Notes under the pieces: model-generated
What the model was told of the DNA's origin: nothing
Database searches by the model: none
The model's input: the letters and a program-made list of their open reading frames with translations, nothing else
Part shown: one piece after another, positions 45,765 through 59,402 of the stretch
How positions within the stretch are numbered: position 1 is the stretch's first letter
Layout of the letters: every line of letters begins with the position of its first letter
Made by a program: the position numbers and the translations under genes
DNA from: Pristionchus mayeri
Taxonomy: Eukaryota > Nematoda > Chromadorea > Rhabditida > Neodiplogasteridae
Length of the DNA stretch: 64,000 nt
Reading direction: 5' to 3'
Assembly (NCBI GenBank): GCA_036245805.1
Contig: BTRK01000006.1
Location: 44,262,020-44,326,019 of the forward strand

Positions 45765-48700
45765 ATGGCGCTCGTGTTCGGCGGCGCGACAGTCGAGAAG
45801 ACCACAGTAATCTCATCATCGCACAACGAGTCGTCGACGCACATCGAGAAGGTCGTCACCGTCACCAAGTCGTTCACTCACGACGCCGACGGAGACCACG
45901 TCACCGTCGAGGTCCACAAGGAGGTCGGAGCTGAGGACCACGGAGAGGAGGTTACATTGATTTTATTAGCAGAAACATTGTCATCAGCTACTCAATATTG
46001 CTTGTTTTTTGGTCATTGATCGTATTAAGCAAACACTTTCTATCTTTAAAGATGTTTAACTTCCTGCAGCTCTATAAGCACTCCTCCGCGACGTTCGAGG
46101 CACACGTGGAGACCCTGGCTAATGGAGAGCACAAGCTGCAGCTGGACAGCATCTCCCTCCATAAGGTGAGCGATAAACTAAGGCTGTCTTTCTTGCGAGA
46201 ACGTGTGCAGGACATAATTCTGGCACAAAGAAAGTCTGACGAATCTGTGAAATCGACAGAAGACGGCCAATTGAAACGAAGAAGTCCTCATGAGTCACTG
46301 ATCTTGATTGATAGTTTCAACAGTCCTCAATGCGCATTCCAATCTGAAAGTTGCCTGACTCATCAGGCTCTCATTGTGCCAGAATTCGAGTTATATTCTA
46401 TGAGAGAAATCCTGACTCATGCCTGTTCAGGACGTTGAGCTGCCCAACGGCCATGATATCGGCGTGGACGTTCACCTGGTAAGAGAAATTTGTCGACTAC
46501 AGTTAGGTTTAAAGCGCCAGATGTGCACACTTTGCGTGGTCATGCTCGCTCCAAGTAGAATTTTGTGTGTGCTCAAGCATTGTTTCGCCGGCTCTGATAA
46601 GGCGAGGGGAAGAAGGGACTGCGCTCGATAAAAACGTGAAACGGACATGAATAGAGAGGCGCCTGTATGCATAAAGTGCGTAAAAACGAGAGGGTGAAGA
46701 GGGATGAGTTTGCCCAGGTTATGGCAATTCCAACAAAGGAGTGAGAAAAAGAGTGAGAAGTTACGGCGCAAGGAGGAAGAGCGAGACCTTCCTTAGTCAG
46801 TCGCAAGCGCTCTCCTAGTCATGTCCGTTCCACCTAAGGATGAAGAAATCCTACATGTATTGGTTGGTTCATAAACTGCATGTATCTGCTCACATTTTCT
46901 CACAAACCTCTGCCAAATCTTTCATCGTCTTCGTATTCAGTGCCTTTGAAGCCTATGAGTGAACAAAACATCACTTTATTGCTCCAGATTGTAATTCAGA
47001 GATAAGATGAAGGGATCATCATAACTTTATACTTCATTAATATCGCATCAAAGATTTTTCGCAGGAACGGGCAGCAGAGCTTAATGACCGCTCTCCCTCT
47101 CGACTCTCGACGGCGACGGACGCCACGAGCATCCTCGCCGAGTCCTACCACGTCCATGACGACCATCACGAGGAACAGGAGTTGAACGTCCATCTGGGAG
47201 AGGAAGAGGTCAGCGATGTGGAATGGTTCTGCTTACTTACAAGATTCATCTTCAATGGCCGGTCATATCTACCTGTTCTTGACTGTTTGATGCAATGCGA
47301 TCTGCTGTCGAACTATTGAAATATTTAAAACATCATCTTTCCAGGCTCACCATCACCACGACCCGATTCCCTTCCGCACCGCTCAGCAGGACGCTCTCGT
47401 CGCTCAGTTCAAGGAGCTCCACGCACCTCCTGTACGAATCTAGGGAACCAGTACTCTGGAAACTGCTTCTTTTCAGCCCCTCCCCACCTCTGCGCCGCCC
47501 TCGGAGCACGTGAGCCGCAGAGGAACCTACATCGAGGAGGTCGGTTGAAGTAGCACGGAGATGATGAGATTGAAACCTCGATTCGACCTTATTTTCTTTT
47601 TCGAAAGGATACTTTCAGACCTCGATCATCGATGATCCCATCGAAATCGACCGAGAGCACGAGCTGGAGAGAATCCGCATCGAGGCCGAGAGAGTCGCCG
47701 AGCTCAAGAGAACCCTCAGCAAGGTATTCACTCCCGCAATGATAGTGGATTTGCAATGCTAGTCCTTGCTACGAATCGCGCTCTCCTGATTGCAGTCTTC
47801 TCGAATTGCCAGCCCTCTCTCCTTGTGTATTCGTTTACATGTTTCTTTCGTTCATAACATACTCATTCCTGTCTACACATTTTGGCATTCCTCCTCAGCC
47901 AGGGGATTATGCACAGAACTCTAGTAGGTATAGTCTGTAGTCTGCCGCTCGCATCGAATGGCGCTCCCTTATCTCTGGCTCCAAGCCTCTCTGTATAATA
48001 CATCACCGCTCGTAAAATGCGACAACGCTTAGAACGACAATTGAAACCTGGGAATTGTGACAATAATGAATAGCGGGGACTAAATTGGAACAAAAAAATA
48101 TGATGTGCTAGATTTGTATTGGACGTGAAACTAATCCTATCACATAGATCGGCACACAAAAGCCCAACGAGTAGATTACGGTTTGAACACAAGAATAATG
48201 TAATCAGGGTTCAAAGGTTATCATGAAACGCACTGAGACTTTAGCTTAGGAATCATTGATATATCAACTTTTCCTGATCAACGCTTCGACCAGTCCTGCT
48301 TAAAGGTCCTCCGAAATCATCGATTTTTTTCAAATTCGCGGCTTGTGATTGAACCGCAAGCCCTAGCGCGCAATTTCAAAAATTTTACAGTATCATACAG
48401 TACATTGAGCACAATCGGGGTGCAAGGACAAGAACAAGGGAGGTATTTTCTGGACAAGGAGGTATTTTCGGTTGATGGTCGATAATTGTGTCATGTTAGA
48501 TCAAGACTAAGTACAGTACCCAATCGATCGTACAGTACCCAGGATACCGTATGACGCTACCGTAACCCAGATTATTGCGAACTAACTTTATTTTCAGAAA
48601 GTCAAGGTAACGTACCCAATCGATCCTACTGTCCCCATACCGTAACCCAGTGTACAGTACCCTTGCTACCGTAATCCACACCACTGCGGTCAATCGTAAA

Positions 48701-51700
48701 CTGACTTTTTTCAAAACGTTTTCCATTGAGTTGATTCTTGCTCTATACCGTACACAATCGATCGTACAGTAACTCCAGATACCGTATACCGCTACCGTAA
48801 CCTACCGTAACCCCGATAATCGATGATTAACTTTATTTTTAGAAAATCAAGATACAGTACCCAATCGATAGTAGAGTACCCACAGATACCGTATACCGCT
48901 ACCGTAACCTACCGTAGTCTACCGTAACCCCGATAATCGACGATTAACTTTATTCACAGAAAGACGAGATACTGTACGAAATCGATAGTACAGTACCCCC
49001 AGATACCATATACCGTTACCGTAACCTACCGTAACCCCGAATATAGCGAACTGGCTTTTGTCTCTTTTTTTTACAATTTTCTTTCTATTGAGTTGGCTGT
49101 TGGACTATAACATACTCTCTTGGTCAATGTCGTATTTTTAAAGTGTCTCGAAATATGGTAATTATGTCACCGTATCCCGCGGTTATCATGCACCTTTTTC
49201 CAAATATATTCCTTTCTTTCTTTCGATTTTCGTAGAATCATAATTACGATATCGTTTAATTATACCGTACTCAAATGCACTATACACGCTACTGTATGCT
49301 ATAATTAAATGATTTATTTTGTGCCTTTTTTGAAATTCTTTGTTTTTGCAAAACTTATGATTGATATATTATTAATAGTATCATTTTAATCTTTGCTATT
49401 TTCGGGATTGGTCTCTAGTAGCGGCGTAAAACTGGAGCAAGCAAACAATGAGCGTATTCTTCCTGTCATATGGAGTCATTGCTAAGCCCCGCGTCGGCCA
49501 CAACTGAAGGCACTCTTAGGGACTCTCCCCCAACCCCCCACTCCGACAACAGGAATTATTGCTCGTATTATCAGTTCGCTCTCCTTAGTTCTACGAACGC
49601 ATCTTTATGCCTTATCTCGAGAAAAGCAACTGTCATATCTCTATGTTATTATCGATAACGACGGCATAGGTACCTCCACACTGCACTCAAACGTATATGA
49701 GAAACAGAGTGAGTGAACCTATTTGTGAAGACCCTTGGCAAAGTGAACAAATCGAAAACGCCCAAAATGTGTACACATGTAGTATGCGACGAAGCATGCT
49801 TACCCACCACGTATTTAGTGTTCTAGATCATTCCGAACGAAGTGCGCCTAACTTTAGGGGTGCTACCGTAATCCCACGATTTATATTATTTCGTCATCGA
49901 TTTGAACGGCGCATATTCTAAAAGATCTGCCGCTGACTACACATTATACCACTCAAGTTTCATTTCGATCTAATTCAACCCCTTCGAGAAAAATCGAAAA
50001 GTCGAAAAAAATTTTGAATTTTAAATTTTAGTTCGTTTAGATGGGTGGGTATGAGCAAATTTTATTTCAGTGTTGTATATAGCACCAATGATACATTCTA
50101 AAATAAAAATATGGAAAAAATAAAAAGGTCGGTTTTTGAGATATTGACTAAAAACTACTAAATCTTAGAATAAAGCCAGTTTGTGATAAGATCGATAACC
50201 TACCGTACCCCATCCTGGATGCAGTGCTCGATAAACTAAATCGATTAGCACTTGCAGCATTTCGAAATTCCTTCGTGCGCGCGGGAGCGCAGGTATTTAA
50301 AAGCTACCATAACCATGTAGAATTACGGTAGCTTTTAAAAACCTGCGCTCCCGCGCGCGCGAAGGAATACCGAAATTCTAATAATGGTAATTGATTTCCC
50401 TCATAAAGCACTTCATGTTGGATGGGGTACGGTAGGCCGCTGAGCTCATCAAAAACTGACTTTATTCTGAGATTTTGTCGTTTTTCGTCAATATCTCAAA
50501 AACCGACCTTCTTATTTTTTCCATATTTTTATTTTAGAATGTATCATGGGTGCTCTATGCAACACTGAAATAAAAATGGCTCATCCCCTCCCATCTGAAC
50601 GAACTAAAATTCAAAATTCTTTTCGACTTTTCGATTTTTCCCGAAGGGTTTGAATCAGATGGAAATGAAACTTGGGTGGTATAATAGGCAGGCAGCGTCG
50701 GATGTTTTAGAATATTCGCCGTTCTAATCGATGATGAAATGATAAAAATCGTTGGATTACGGTAGCACCTCTAAAGTTAGGCGCACTTCGCTGGGAATGA
50801 TTTAGAACACTAAATAAGTGGTGGATGAGCAGGCTTCGTAGAGTATTACATGTTTTGGGCGATTTCGATTTTTTTCACTTTGCCAAAGGTCTTCACAAAA
50901 ATGTTCACTCACTCAGATAATTTCTCATAATACCACAAGCCAAAGTCGAACACAAATCACTGTTTCTTACTGAATAGCAACGTTTAAATTAATAATAACA
51001 TGGGATATGCGTTTGCTTTCGGAGGGGTATTGTACAATTGGTACGGCGTACACTAAGATCCACTCAATTAAAAAAAGTTTTGAAAAAAGTCAGTTAACGA
51101 TTGACCACAGTGGTGTGTATTACGGTAGCGAGGGGTACTGTACACTGGACACGGTATACAACGAATCAACTCAATTGAATTAGTTTTGGAAAAAAGCCAG
51201 TTCGCGATATTCGGGGTTACGGTAGGTTACGGTAGGTTAAGGTAGCGGTATACGGTATCTGGGGTACTGTACTATCGATTGCTTACAGTATCTTGACTTT
51301 CTGAAAATAAAGTTAATTCACGATTATCGAGGTTACGGTAGGCTACGGTAGGTTACGGTACCAGCATACGGTATCTGGGGTACTGTACTATCGATTGCGT
51401 ACAGTATCTTGACTTTCTGAAAATAAAGTTAATTCACGATTATCGAGGTTACGGTAGGCTACGGTAGGTTACGGTACCAGTATACGGTATATGGGGGTAC
51501 TGTACTATCGATTGCGTACAGTATCTCGAATTTCTGTGAATAAAATTAATCATCGATTATCGGGGTTACGGTAGGCTACGGTAGGTTACGGTAGCGGTAT
51601 ACGGTATCTGTGGGTGCTGTACTATCGATTGCGTATAGTATCTCGAATTTCTGTGAATAAAGTTAATTCACGATTATCGAGGTTACGGTAGGCTACGGTA

Positions 51701-54700
51701 GGTTACGGTACCAGCATACGGTATCTGGGGTACTGTACTATCGATTGCGTACAGTATCTTGACTTTCTGAAAATAAAGTTAATTCACGATTATCGAGGTT
51801 ACGGTAGGCTACGGTAGGTTACGGTACCAGTATACGGTATATGGGGGTACTGTACTATCGATTGCGTACAGTATCTCGAATTTCTGTGAATAAAATTAAT
51901 CATCGATTATCGGGGTTACGGTAGGCTACGGTAGGTTACGGTAGCGGTATACGGTATCTGTGGGTGCTGTACTATCGATTGCGTATAGTATCTCGAATTT
52001 CTGTGAATAAAATTAATCATCGATTATCGGGGTTACGGTAGGCTACGGTAGGTTACGGTAGCGGTATAGGGTATCTGGGGTTACTGTACGATCGATTAGG
52101 TACGGTATAGAGCAAGAATCAACTCAATGAAAACATTTTGGGAAAAAACAGTTTACGATTGACCGCAGCGGTGTGGATTACGGTAGCAAGGGTACTGTAC
52201 ACTGGGTTACGGTATGGGTACAGTAGGATCGATTGGTTACGATATCTTGACTTTTTATTAATAAAGTCAGTTCTCAATAATTAGGGTTACTGTAGCGGTA
52301 TACGGTATCTAGGTGTACTGTACTATCGATTGGTTATGGTACTTAGTCTTGACCTACCCATGACCTACTATCGATTTTCACAATGACCCCCTATACATGC
52401 CTTGTGCACCGCACCCCCCTCATTCTCGCCTCCATTTCTGGGCAGCTATGAATACTACCCTACAGTAATCACTATTTGAAATTGTCTCTATCCTACCACG
52501 ATCGTGCGGTTCAATCCATTCGATATTTCACACATTATCGCTAATTACGAGCCCTGGGGCTATTTTCGTTCAATTTCTTTGTTGCTGGCACATTTTTCTC
52601 ACTGAATAGCAACGTTTAAAACAATAATAAGAGGGGGTAATTTTTGGCTTTCGGAGGACCTTTAATTATGATTCTCATTCGTTGAGGCTTCCGAGGTGGC
52701 TCACCACAACCATCACCATCACACCGAGGACTATTCATCTGATGAGGAAGGCTCCGTCGTCCCCCTCTCTGCCACTCACTACGAGTTCGACGACAGAGCA
52801 TCGGTAGGTCAATGTGGATTATGTGATCGTTTGACTTTTACGACTAAAGACTTCATTGTGTTGTGCTAGTAGCTTCCATAAATCTCGTGAGGGCTGAATA
52901 TATTCTAAAGTACTAGTTGCGGATTAGAAGCAACCTTGTGAGAAGAGTGAAAGTGGAGGGATCAGAGTTGCAACGATTACTGCTGGGGCTTATCCGATTG
53001 TGCGGGTGTGCCAATGATCCCACCTTGGGTCATGAGACTGCGAAAACCTGTTCCTGTTTCCACCAGCTTTTTGCGCCTTCTGTCTGGGTCAGCTGGGGGC
53101 GCGCATTAATTCGTTTTTCCCTCGTGAACATGTCTAAACTAAAAATTAATCAACTTTTTTTCCTGAAAAAAATGTTGTTGTTCAAAATTCGCTGAATTTA
53201 CATTTTTTGAGTTGCTTACTCAGCGTATTAGTTGCTTCTTCAGCGCATATAAATGAGACATTGTTCTTCAAACTTCGCCAAACTCAAATCTTCTGGATTG
53301 CATATTCAGCGTATTTCATACTTGTAGATCGCACGCACCGAGTCCTTCCGCTCTCAGCACACCGAGAAGCGGGACAGCATCGACGTCTACCACGAGCACG
53401 AGCACCACGTAATCTTTGATCTTTGATCTCTATCGGCAGTAACGTTCCCTAGAAGCACTTTGGACAGCAGGGGAGCGAATTCCTAGCAGTAGCCGTAGTC
53501 GTCTCCTGACGACCGTAATATCGTTTTACGTGGCAGCACCTTTACCTTTTTACCTTTGCGTTTATGGCCAGCGCTTATACTGGGCATAATCACTGCTTGC
53601 TAAAGAAATTGCATCTCTCTTGGTTAGATGATTCTCGCGAAGGAAAGAATCGCAATAATCGGGTTACAGATGTTAGATTGACAGTCATCTCTACAAAAGA
53701 CAACGGTCGGCCCCTCCTCATTGGCTTTCTGATTCAATCATTGCTACAATTTGTCATCAACTTCTCTGTTACCGAGACGTACTTATCAATAAGTCGATGA
53801 GCGCATTTTGAGTCATCATGATTAGAAAGGGCTTCATCTTCCCCAGTTCTTCTCGGATAGAGATGATTAGAGGCGCACCTTGTCAGGAACCGCTCGCGTG
53901 CTTGCTATACGTTTATCTCGCTCATATCACCACTTTCCGCTTCCATAAAATCTTTGCAAGTTTTCACCTTGCAAACATTGTCTTGAGCATACTCCATCTG
54001 ATTATTGATCAAAAATTATCGGGAATAATGCTAAATGTTGTAGGAGCATCCGATCGCGGAGGCAGTCGTCGAGCTTGCAGCAGTTGCAGCAGTCGAGAAG
54101 AAGATCGAAGAGCACGCGATGGAAGCTGCAGCTCACCACGATGAGGTGAGCAACAAAAATTCACTTTTTAGGCGTTTCCGTACGATCTTTGACAACTTGC
54201 AAGATATGAGTCACCAAAGGGTTGACTGTTTGAATACTTCCCAGTATAAATTCCCAGTATGTCCGTTGAATAATCGAATGGGGCCAGAATCTTGCCCACG
54301 CAAAGCCAGCTTAGTGTCGAATCATCGCCGCCTTATCTCTGTCGATCAATATAGGAATGATAAATCATATTGCAACCTGACCTCTCTCAATGGCTGAAGA
54401 GCTCCCCCACCACTCCTGCAATTCATGATTAGATGTTTCATTTATGGTATCGTCGTGCCTCGGACGCAGAGAAATTATTATTGTTATTAGTATTATTATT
54501 ATTGCAGCCGATGATCGGATTGGGCGCCTCGGTCGAGCCCATCCACATCCAGGCACCCGTCACCTCGCCCCTCACCGAGTCCGTCTTCATGAGCCCCGTC
54601 TCGCCCGTGCCCGAGGTTGGTCTTTCATTTACCTTACATTTCCGGGTAATACAGTCAGCTTAATGCCAACTTTCATCCCAGGGTTGATTTCCCGTTTGTT

Positions 54701-57700
54701 AGGAAATAGTCAATGGTTTCAGGGCGATTCCGACTCGCACGCATCTTCTCTCAACCCCCGCTTCTCTGGACCTCATATCCGCGACTCGATCAAGGCTGTG
54801 GAGGTATCATCTCCGCCATGCTCATTAAGGGCTGCTTTGAAATGGCATGATAGCAACAATCAGCATGGCCGATTTGAAGGTGCTCGAGCACGAGCTCGAC
54901 CATCATCATCATCATCACCACCACCATCACGAGCAGCCCTTCGCTCGTCATGACTCGGTCACCTCGGCCGGCTCGGCTCTGCGCACTCTCGAAGCCCTGG
55001 ACGACGCCCTGCACCAGCACAGCTCAGTGAGAGCCGTAGACAAACCTCTCGTATGATCATTTGTGAGCACGGCTAGCGCGTGTCAAGTATGAGCACTCAC
55101 TTGCACGTTTCTGGAATCATCTGTGTGTGCTACATATCTTTCGTTAAATAGCAAAACTTCTCATTGAATGATTTGTTTTTGTATTCACATAAATGTCAAA
55201 CTCTGAAAGGCCGGTTTGCAGGGTCTGCGCGACTCCTCGAGCGTGCCGCCCTCGCCCGCGCCTTCCAGAGTGAGCACGCACGATTTTGAGAAATACGCCC
55301 ATCACTAATCACCTTCCCATATTGTTGCACATCACAAACCATCGATTGCTTCTCAATATCAGAATTGCATGATTCACTAACACATGTTGATCTCCAGGAC
55401 GACGGCGCCTACTCCCTGAACGGATCCGTCCGCAACAAGCACCATCTCTACGAGCGTCTTGGCTCGTACTCTCGCGCCTCCACTCCCTCCGGGCCTCCTC
55501 CTCCCGTCCCCCTCTGGGACCTGATCAAGGAAGTGTGTGGCATGGACTAATCTGTTTGAAACTAACCTCTTTCGATTATGTCTACTACTAACACATTCTT
55601 TGTTTCCACTTAAAAATTGCATATTAGAAAGCAAAGTGGCATTTTCGAAAGTACATGTGTTAAGGAGGAAGCTGCTCGCGAGGAGAACGTGCGTGACGCG
55701 CCCGCGCCCCTCCAGCGCGCCGCTCCCATGTCCCACCTCGAGGGCATCTCCTCGACGCACTCCGTCTCCACCGGCTCAGACGTCCACCATCACGAGGCCG
55801 CCGTGAGTGACCTCGAGATAATTTGCAAAATATCCGCATCTCCGGACTGTTCGTGGTCGCCCACTTACGTCCGTAGAATCGCTTGGCGTGCCTTACGACC
55901 TTTACCTATCTCTTCCCACTCCCAGGTCGAGGCCGTGGTCATCGCCCATCACATTGCCCACGAGCATAACGACGCGAAGTCTCTCCAAGGATCGGTCCGT
56001 TCAACCTCCTCTCGCTACGGATCCAAGCACAGCCTCGCTCAGAACATCGGAGGCGGAGCTGCGCCCGCTGCAGCTGCAGTCATCGGAGGAGGCGTCGAGC
56101 CGGCCAGAGTGTGTACTACGAGAGTTCGAGAAACGATACCACGCTCTCTTTATTATATGCTAGCTATCGCCGCTCTACCGGTCTAAAGACTATGCAGAAG
56201 GAAGATAGCGTGTAGCTTTTGTCTAGGAAGATAGTGGTTTCTTACCTTAGCTTTGTACAGTTATCAAAGTGTGTTTGTCGCCATACCGATTTCACCTCTG
56301 AATTTCGAAATATTTTAGCCGAAAAAAAATAGTATTTTTCCAGAAGTTCACCGCCGACTCTAACCACTCTTCGTGCAAGTCTCGTGGAACCACGCTGACG
56401 GTGAGCTGAATTCTTGATCTTTGATCTCTTCACTTTTTGCTTCCGAGTTGAGTGATATGTCGCCCTGCCAATCGATCGAGTTGCATGACAAAAAGTGAGC
56501 TTGTCATCGTTCGTCATTCCTATTCCCTCTGTGTTTATCAGTGTTGGGTGTGGGGAGTGAGAGGAAGAGGGGATCGTTTCATGATTGCATCGAGTGACGT
56601 GTCCACAAGATATTGTGTGCAGAGACAGGGAAGGGAGAGAAGCACAGGGGTCGAAGGCCGAATTAAGAAAAGACATAAGGATAATAAAGCTGCTTCAAAA
56701 ATCAAAAGCTATACTATCATCTCGTTCAGCTCGTCGAGGACGCACCCCGCTCTCGTGGATCCACCCTCACTGAGGCCAACGTGAATGGAGTTCACGCTCA
56801 TGAAGTTTGTGCTATTTTTAAATCGGATATGTTTTTTCCATAGCAAATCCTTACTGATTTCGCTATCAGTTGATTGACCAAATAGTGAGAATTTCAGCAC
56901 CACCACCACACCGTCGGCGAGGTCGTCGCTGCTCACATCATCCACGAGCACATCGAGAGACGCGTCGAGGAGGAGATCGCCAAGGAGATCATCCATCACC
57001 AGCTCGTGAGTTTTCGGAGCAGTAATCTCCTTGAGAACGACTAGTAAATAGTATCGCAACTGCGCTGATATCGATTGTTTCTATGCAGCAGCAGCAGTCG
57101 ACCATCGAGTACGAGCACCAGAAGCCCGTCGACTCGCTCCTCTCCAAGTTCGGAGGCGGAAAGAAGAAGGCCTACACCAAGGTGGGTCCCCCCCTTCAAC
57201 CTCAGTCTCAACCAGCCGCTTCTAGACATCGAGATATGACACCACTGTATCTTCATTTCATTCATTCTTCCGCAACTAAATCGGTCGAGAGAGCATTTGT
57301 AGAAACGGCGATCGGCATATCTATACTCTATTCTCCAGGAGGAAGCCGACATCCGTCGTCGCGAGATCGAGGCCGAGGAGGCTGCTCGTCGTGCTGTCGA
57401 GTTCGCGCGTCTGGAGGCCGAACGTCGTGCTATTGAAGAGGCGGCGGCGCTCGCAGCTGCCCACCGCGCGGCCGAAGAGGCGCGTCTTGCGGCTATCCGC
57501 GCTGAGGAGGAGATCCGCCTCGCGGCCATCCGCGCCGCCGAGGAGGAGGCTGCGCGCCACGTAGCCCAGGCAGCAGCAGCTGCAGCAATTCTGCACCACG
57601 AGCAGCAGCAGGCCGCACCTGCCGCTGCTTCTCGCCACCACTCGCGCTCGCCGTCCGTCGTCTCGCACAAATCGACTGGCTCTTACTACGTGCCACCGAT

Positions 57701-59402
57701 GGCGGTGAGTTAACGTCTCAAGTAGAGTACGAAACGGCTGTGATACTATCTTGATCCTGCAACCTGTCTGTACAATTGCAGTGGTGAGAGAGTGTGTATA
57801 ATGATGAGAGCAAAGTATCTTTACACGCCAATTCTAATGATGTCGTTCGAATTTTCAGCATGAAGTGGCTCCTGTGGCCTCACGTCGCGACTCGTACGCA
57901 ATGATCGGCACCACTCGCTCTGTGGCTGGATACCGCCAGGCCGCAGCCGGCAACCCCTTCGCCACTCGTGAGAACTTATTTTTATTATTCTTATTCTTTA
58001 TTCAAAAAAATTTACATGGGACCGGAGTGACGTGATGAGGAGATTAGGTGGTATTTTGACCTATTCACTTATCGTTGAGACGATGGCATTATCGTTATTA
58101 CTTTGCGAAACAGTTCGCGCGTTCCCGATGAATGAAGCAAAGAAAAGGTGGTTCGTATTGCAGTGCAGCGTCCTCCTGCGCAGCACCGCGTTATTCCCGG
58201 ATACACGCGCAACCCGATGACGTCGCCGTCGCTGGTGAAGAAGTCGCCGATGGTCGCCGCCGTCGAGGCCAACAAGTTCTCCTCGGTACGCGTCGTGCGC
58301 AATGTGCGCGGATTCATCAAGGTCAGCAGCGGCCTCGATTGCACGTGAAAACTCGGAGCGGAACGAGGGGTGCAGACCGGCACTTACATGCATTGATTAG
58401 AATCGTGATTTTGATATTTTTGTGTGAATAAACGCCAAGTTGATAAAATAACATCATACTGCATGGAAGTGCCGGGACGATGGGCGCTAGGTCGAATGAG
58501 AACCGACTGGATGAGAACCAAAACAGTACCCTTCTCCATGATTTTGGCAGAATAACTCCTGGAAGTGTAAGAACGTATTCTGAAAATACTGGGGAAGGAT
58601 ATTTTTTTATTCTTATCCGTTGGGTTCTCATCCCACCTAGTACCAGACGATGCAGCCGCGTTCTGTTCCACTGTCTTTTGCATGTGTATGTGTGCACTGC
58701 CGATGCACCGATGAGCTGAGTAGCACAGTAGAAATAGTGTTGACCGTGCATATTCCAATTTTGCGAACTCAAATAACAAAGTGCGCAATCAGCACCTTCC
58801 AGGAGTGGGGACAGAAGGACTTCGTGCCTCCAGCGCGCTCTCCCCTCTCGCCCACCCTCGCCGTCTGGCATGAGGAGGGCAGCGCGTCGGTGAGTGCAAT
58901 TTGAAGTTTTAATCGATAATATACCATCTATGCCCAGAAAAATCGATAATTTTATAATGTTGAATTGTAGCGCCGTTCGTCGGTGATCTCTGAGGGCGGA
59001 CAGTCGCTGATCGGTCGCCCCGCTCACATCCAGGCCGCTCCCCGACACTCGGTGAGGCTCATTTCGAAAACTAATTCCAGTCAACTCCATCCGTGTACAT
59101 CATTTTCATTGATTAGTAGAGTAGGCTGATCTATTGTTGGCTCGCATAGAGATGAGAGGGAGAGGAATTAATTGCAGCCCTAATAGCCATATTGTGCATT
59201 AGGAAAATGGCAAACTCGATCATTAGGTTCATTCTTAACCCATATTCTTATTCAGATCGAGGTGCCGCCCACTCCCACCGATGCAGCCGTCCCTCTGACT
59301 CCTCTTACTGAGCGTCGGCGTGAGTACGAGCACACCGCCTCCATCACCGGAGCCGTCGAACACCACAGCGGCCTTCCTCCCATGGTCAATCTGCTCGCGT
59401 AG
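45765..59402 (+). CDS. histidine- and glutamate-rich coiled-coil protein, unrecognised
   Basis: Twenty-seven exons join in phase to about 1,046 residues: 45765-45950, 46070-46165, 46431-46478, 47065-47208, 47345-47431, 47477-47539, 47619-47723, 52696-52803, 53328-53408, 54044-54145, 54508-54615, 54723-54803, 54880-55026, 55222-55269, 55398-55532, 55665-55802, 55926-56108, 56344-56400, 56730-56804, 56898-57005, 57089-57181, 57339-57704, 57859-57967, 58164-58321, 58803-58889, 58971-59051, 59256-59402. The protein starts MALVFGGATVEKTTVISSS, has many His clusters (ten in a row in exon 13, HHHH at exons 5 and 20) and a 100-residue Ala/Glu/Arg coiled coil in exon 22 (EEADIRRREIEAEEAARR). Ser/Pro-rich repeats with RRDS and SVSTGS motifs fill the rest, and it ends MVNLLA. 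There is no signal peptide, enzyme motif or membrane segment. A cytoskeletal or scaffold role is the simplest guess; the composition recalls nematode intermediate-filament organisers, unverified. All introns but one are phase 0. The exon 8 start (52687 or 52696) is unsure. Confidence 0.75.
49690..50935. repeat. 1.25-kb palindrome with GC-rich central hairpin
   Basis: The left arm (for example GTGCGCCTAACTTTAGGGG near 49841) is mirrored in the right arm (TAAAGTTAGGCGCAC near 50773). The match continues through the AAAATATGGAAAAAATAAA stretch to a centre at about 50317, where AGCTACC.. pairs with GGTAGCT. The inner stems include GCGCGGGAGCGC at 50279-50290 and its complement near 50349. Arm divergence is a few per cent by eye. 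Confidence 0.85.
51185..52110. repeat. 117-bp satellite array rich in TACGGTA
   Basis: About eight tandem units of 116-119 bp, each with GTTACGGTAGGCTACGGTAG, then TACGGTATCTGGGGTACTG, then CTATCGATTGCGTACAGTAT, then an AATAAAGTTAATT segment. Units fall into two alternating subtypes (ACCAG.. versus AGCGG.. and CTTGACTTTC versus CTCGAATTTC), so higher-order duplication has occurred. A shorter inverted array of the same unit lies at about 48510-49070. Confidence 0.9.
58483..58644. mobile_element. 162-bp MITE of the GGATGAGAAC family in an intron
   Basis: The element starts GGCGCTAGGTCGAATGAGAA and its complement end reads GGTACTAGGTGGGATGAGAA, closely matching the copy at 2718-2807. The flanks are GGACGATG (58475-58482) and AGACGATG (58645-58652), an 8-bp duplication with one change. 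It lies in the intron between exons 58164-58321 and 58803-58889 of the His-rich gene. The interior differs from the other copies. Confidence 0.8.

Larger units (their letters stand above)
48304..52661. mobile_element. 4.36-kb TTAA-flanked foldback element filling the largest intron
   Basis: TTAA at 48300-48303 and 52662-52665 flank termini AGGTCCTCCGAAA and its complement. Nearly the whole interval is an inverted repeat centred near 50317, with satellite arrays in each arm (about five units left, about ten right) and a dense inner palindrome. It occupies most of the intron between exons 47619-47723 and 52696-52803 of the His-rich gene and ends about 25-30 bases before the acceptor. No ORF longer than about 80 codons with coding character was seen, so it is non-autonomous. 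Confidence 0.75.

Noticed and set aside
48300..52661. Possible CRISPR-like array because of regular 117-bp units
   Set aside because: Units are contiguous tandem repeats without unique spacers, lie in an intron of a eukaryotic gene, and are mirrored in an inverted array.
54444..54953. 169-codon plus-strand frame
   Set aside because: It runs through two introns of the His-rich gene and is out of frame with the exons.
58323..59090. 255-codon minus-strand frame
   Set aside because: It is antisense to three in-phase exons of the His-rich gene and to the MITE, and lacks recognisable domains.
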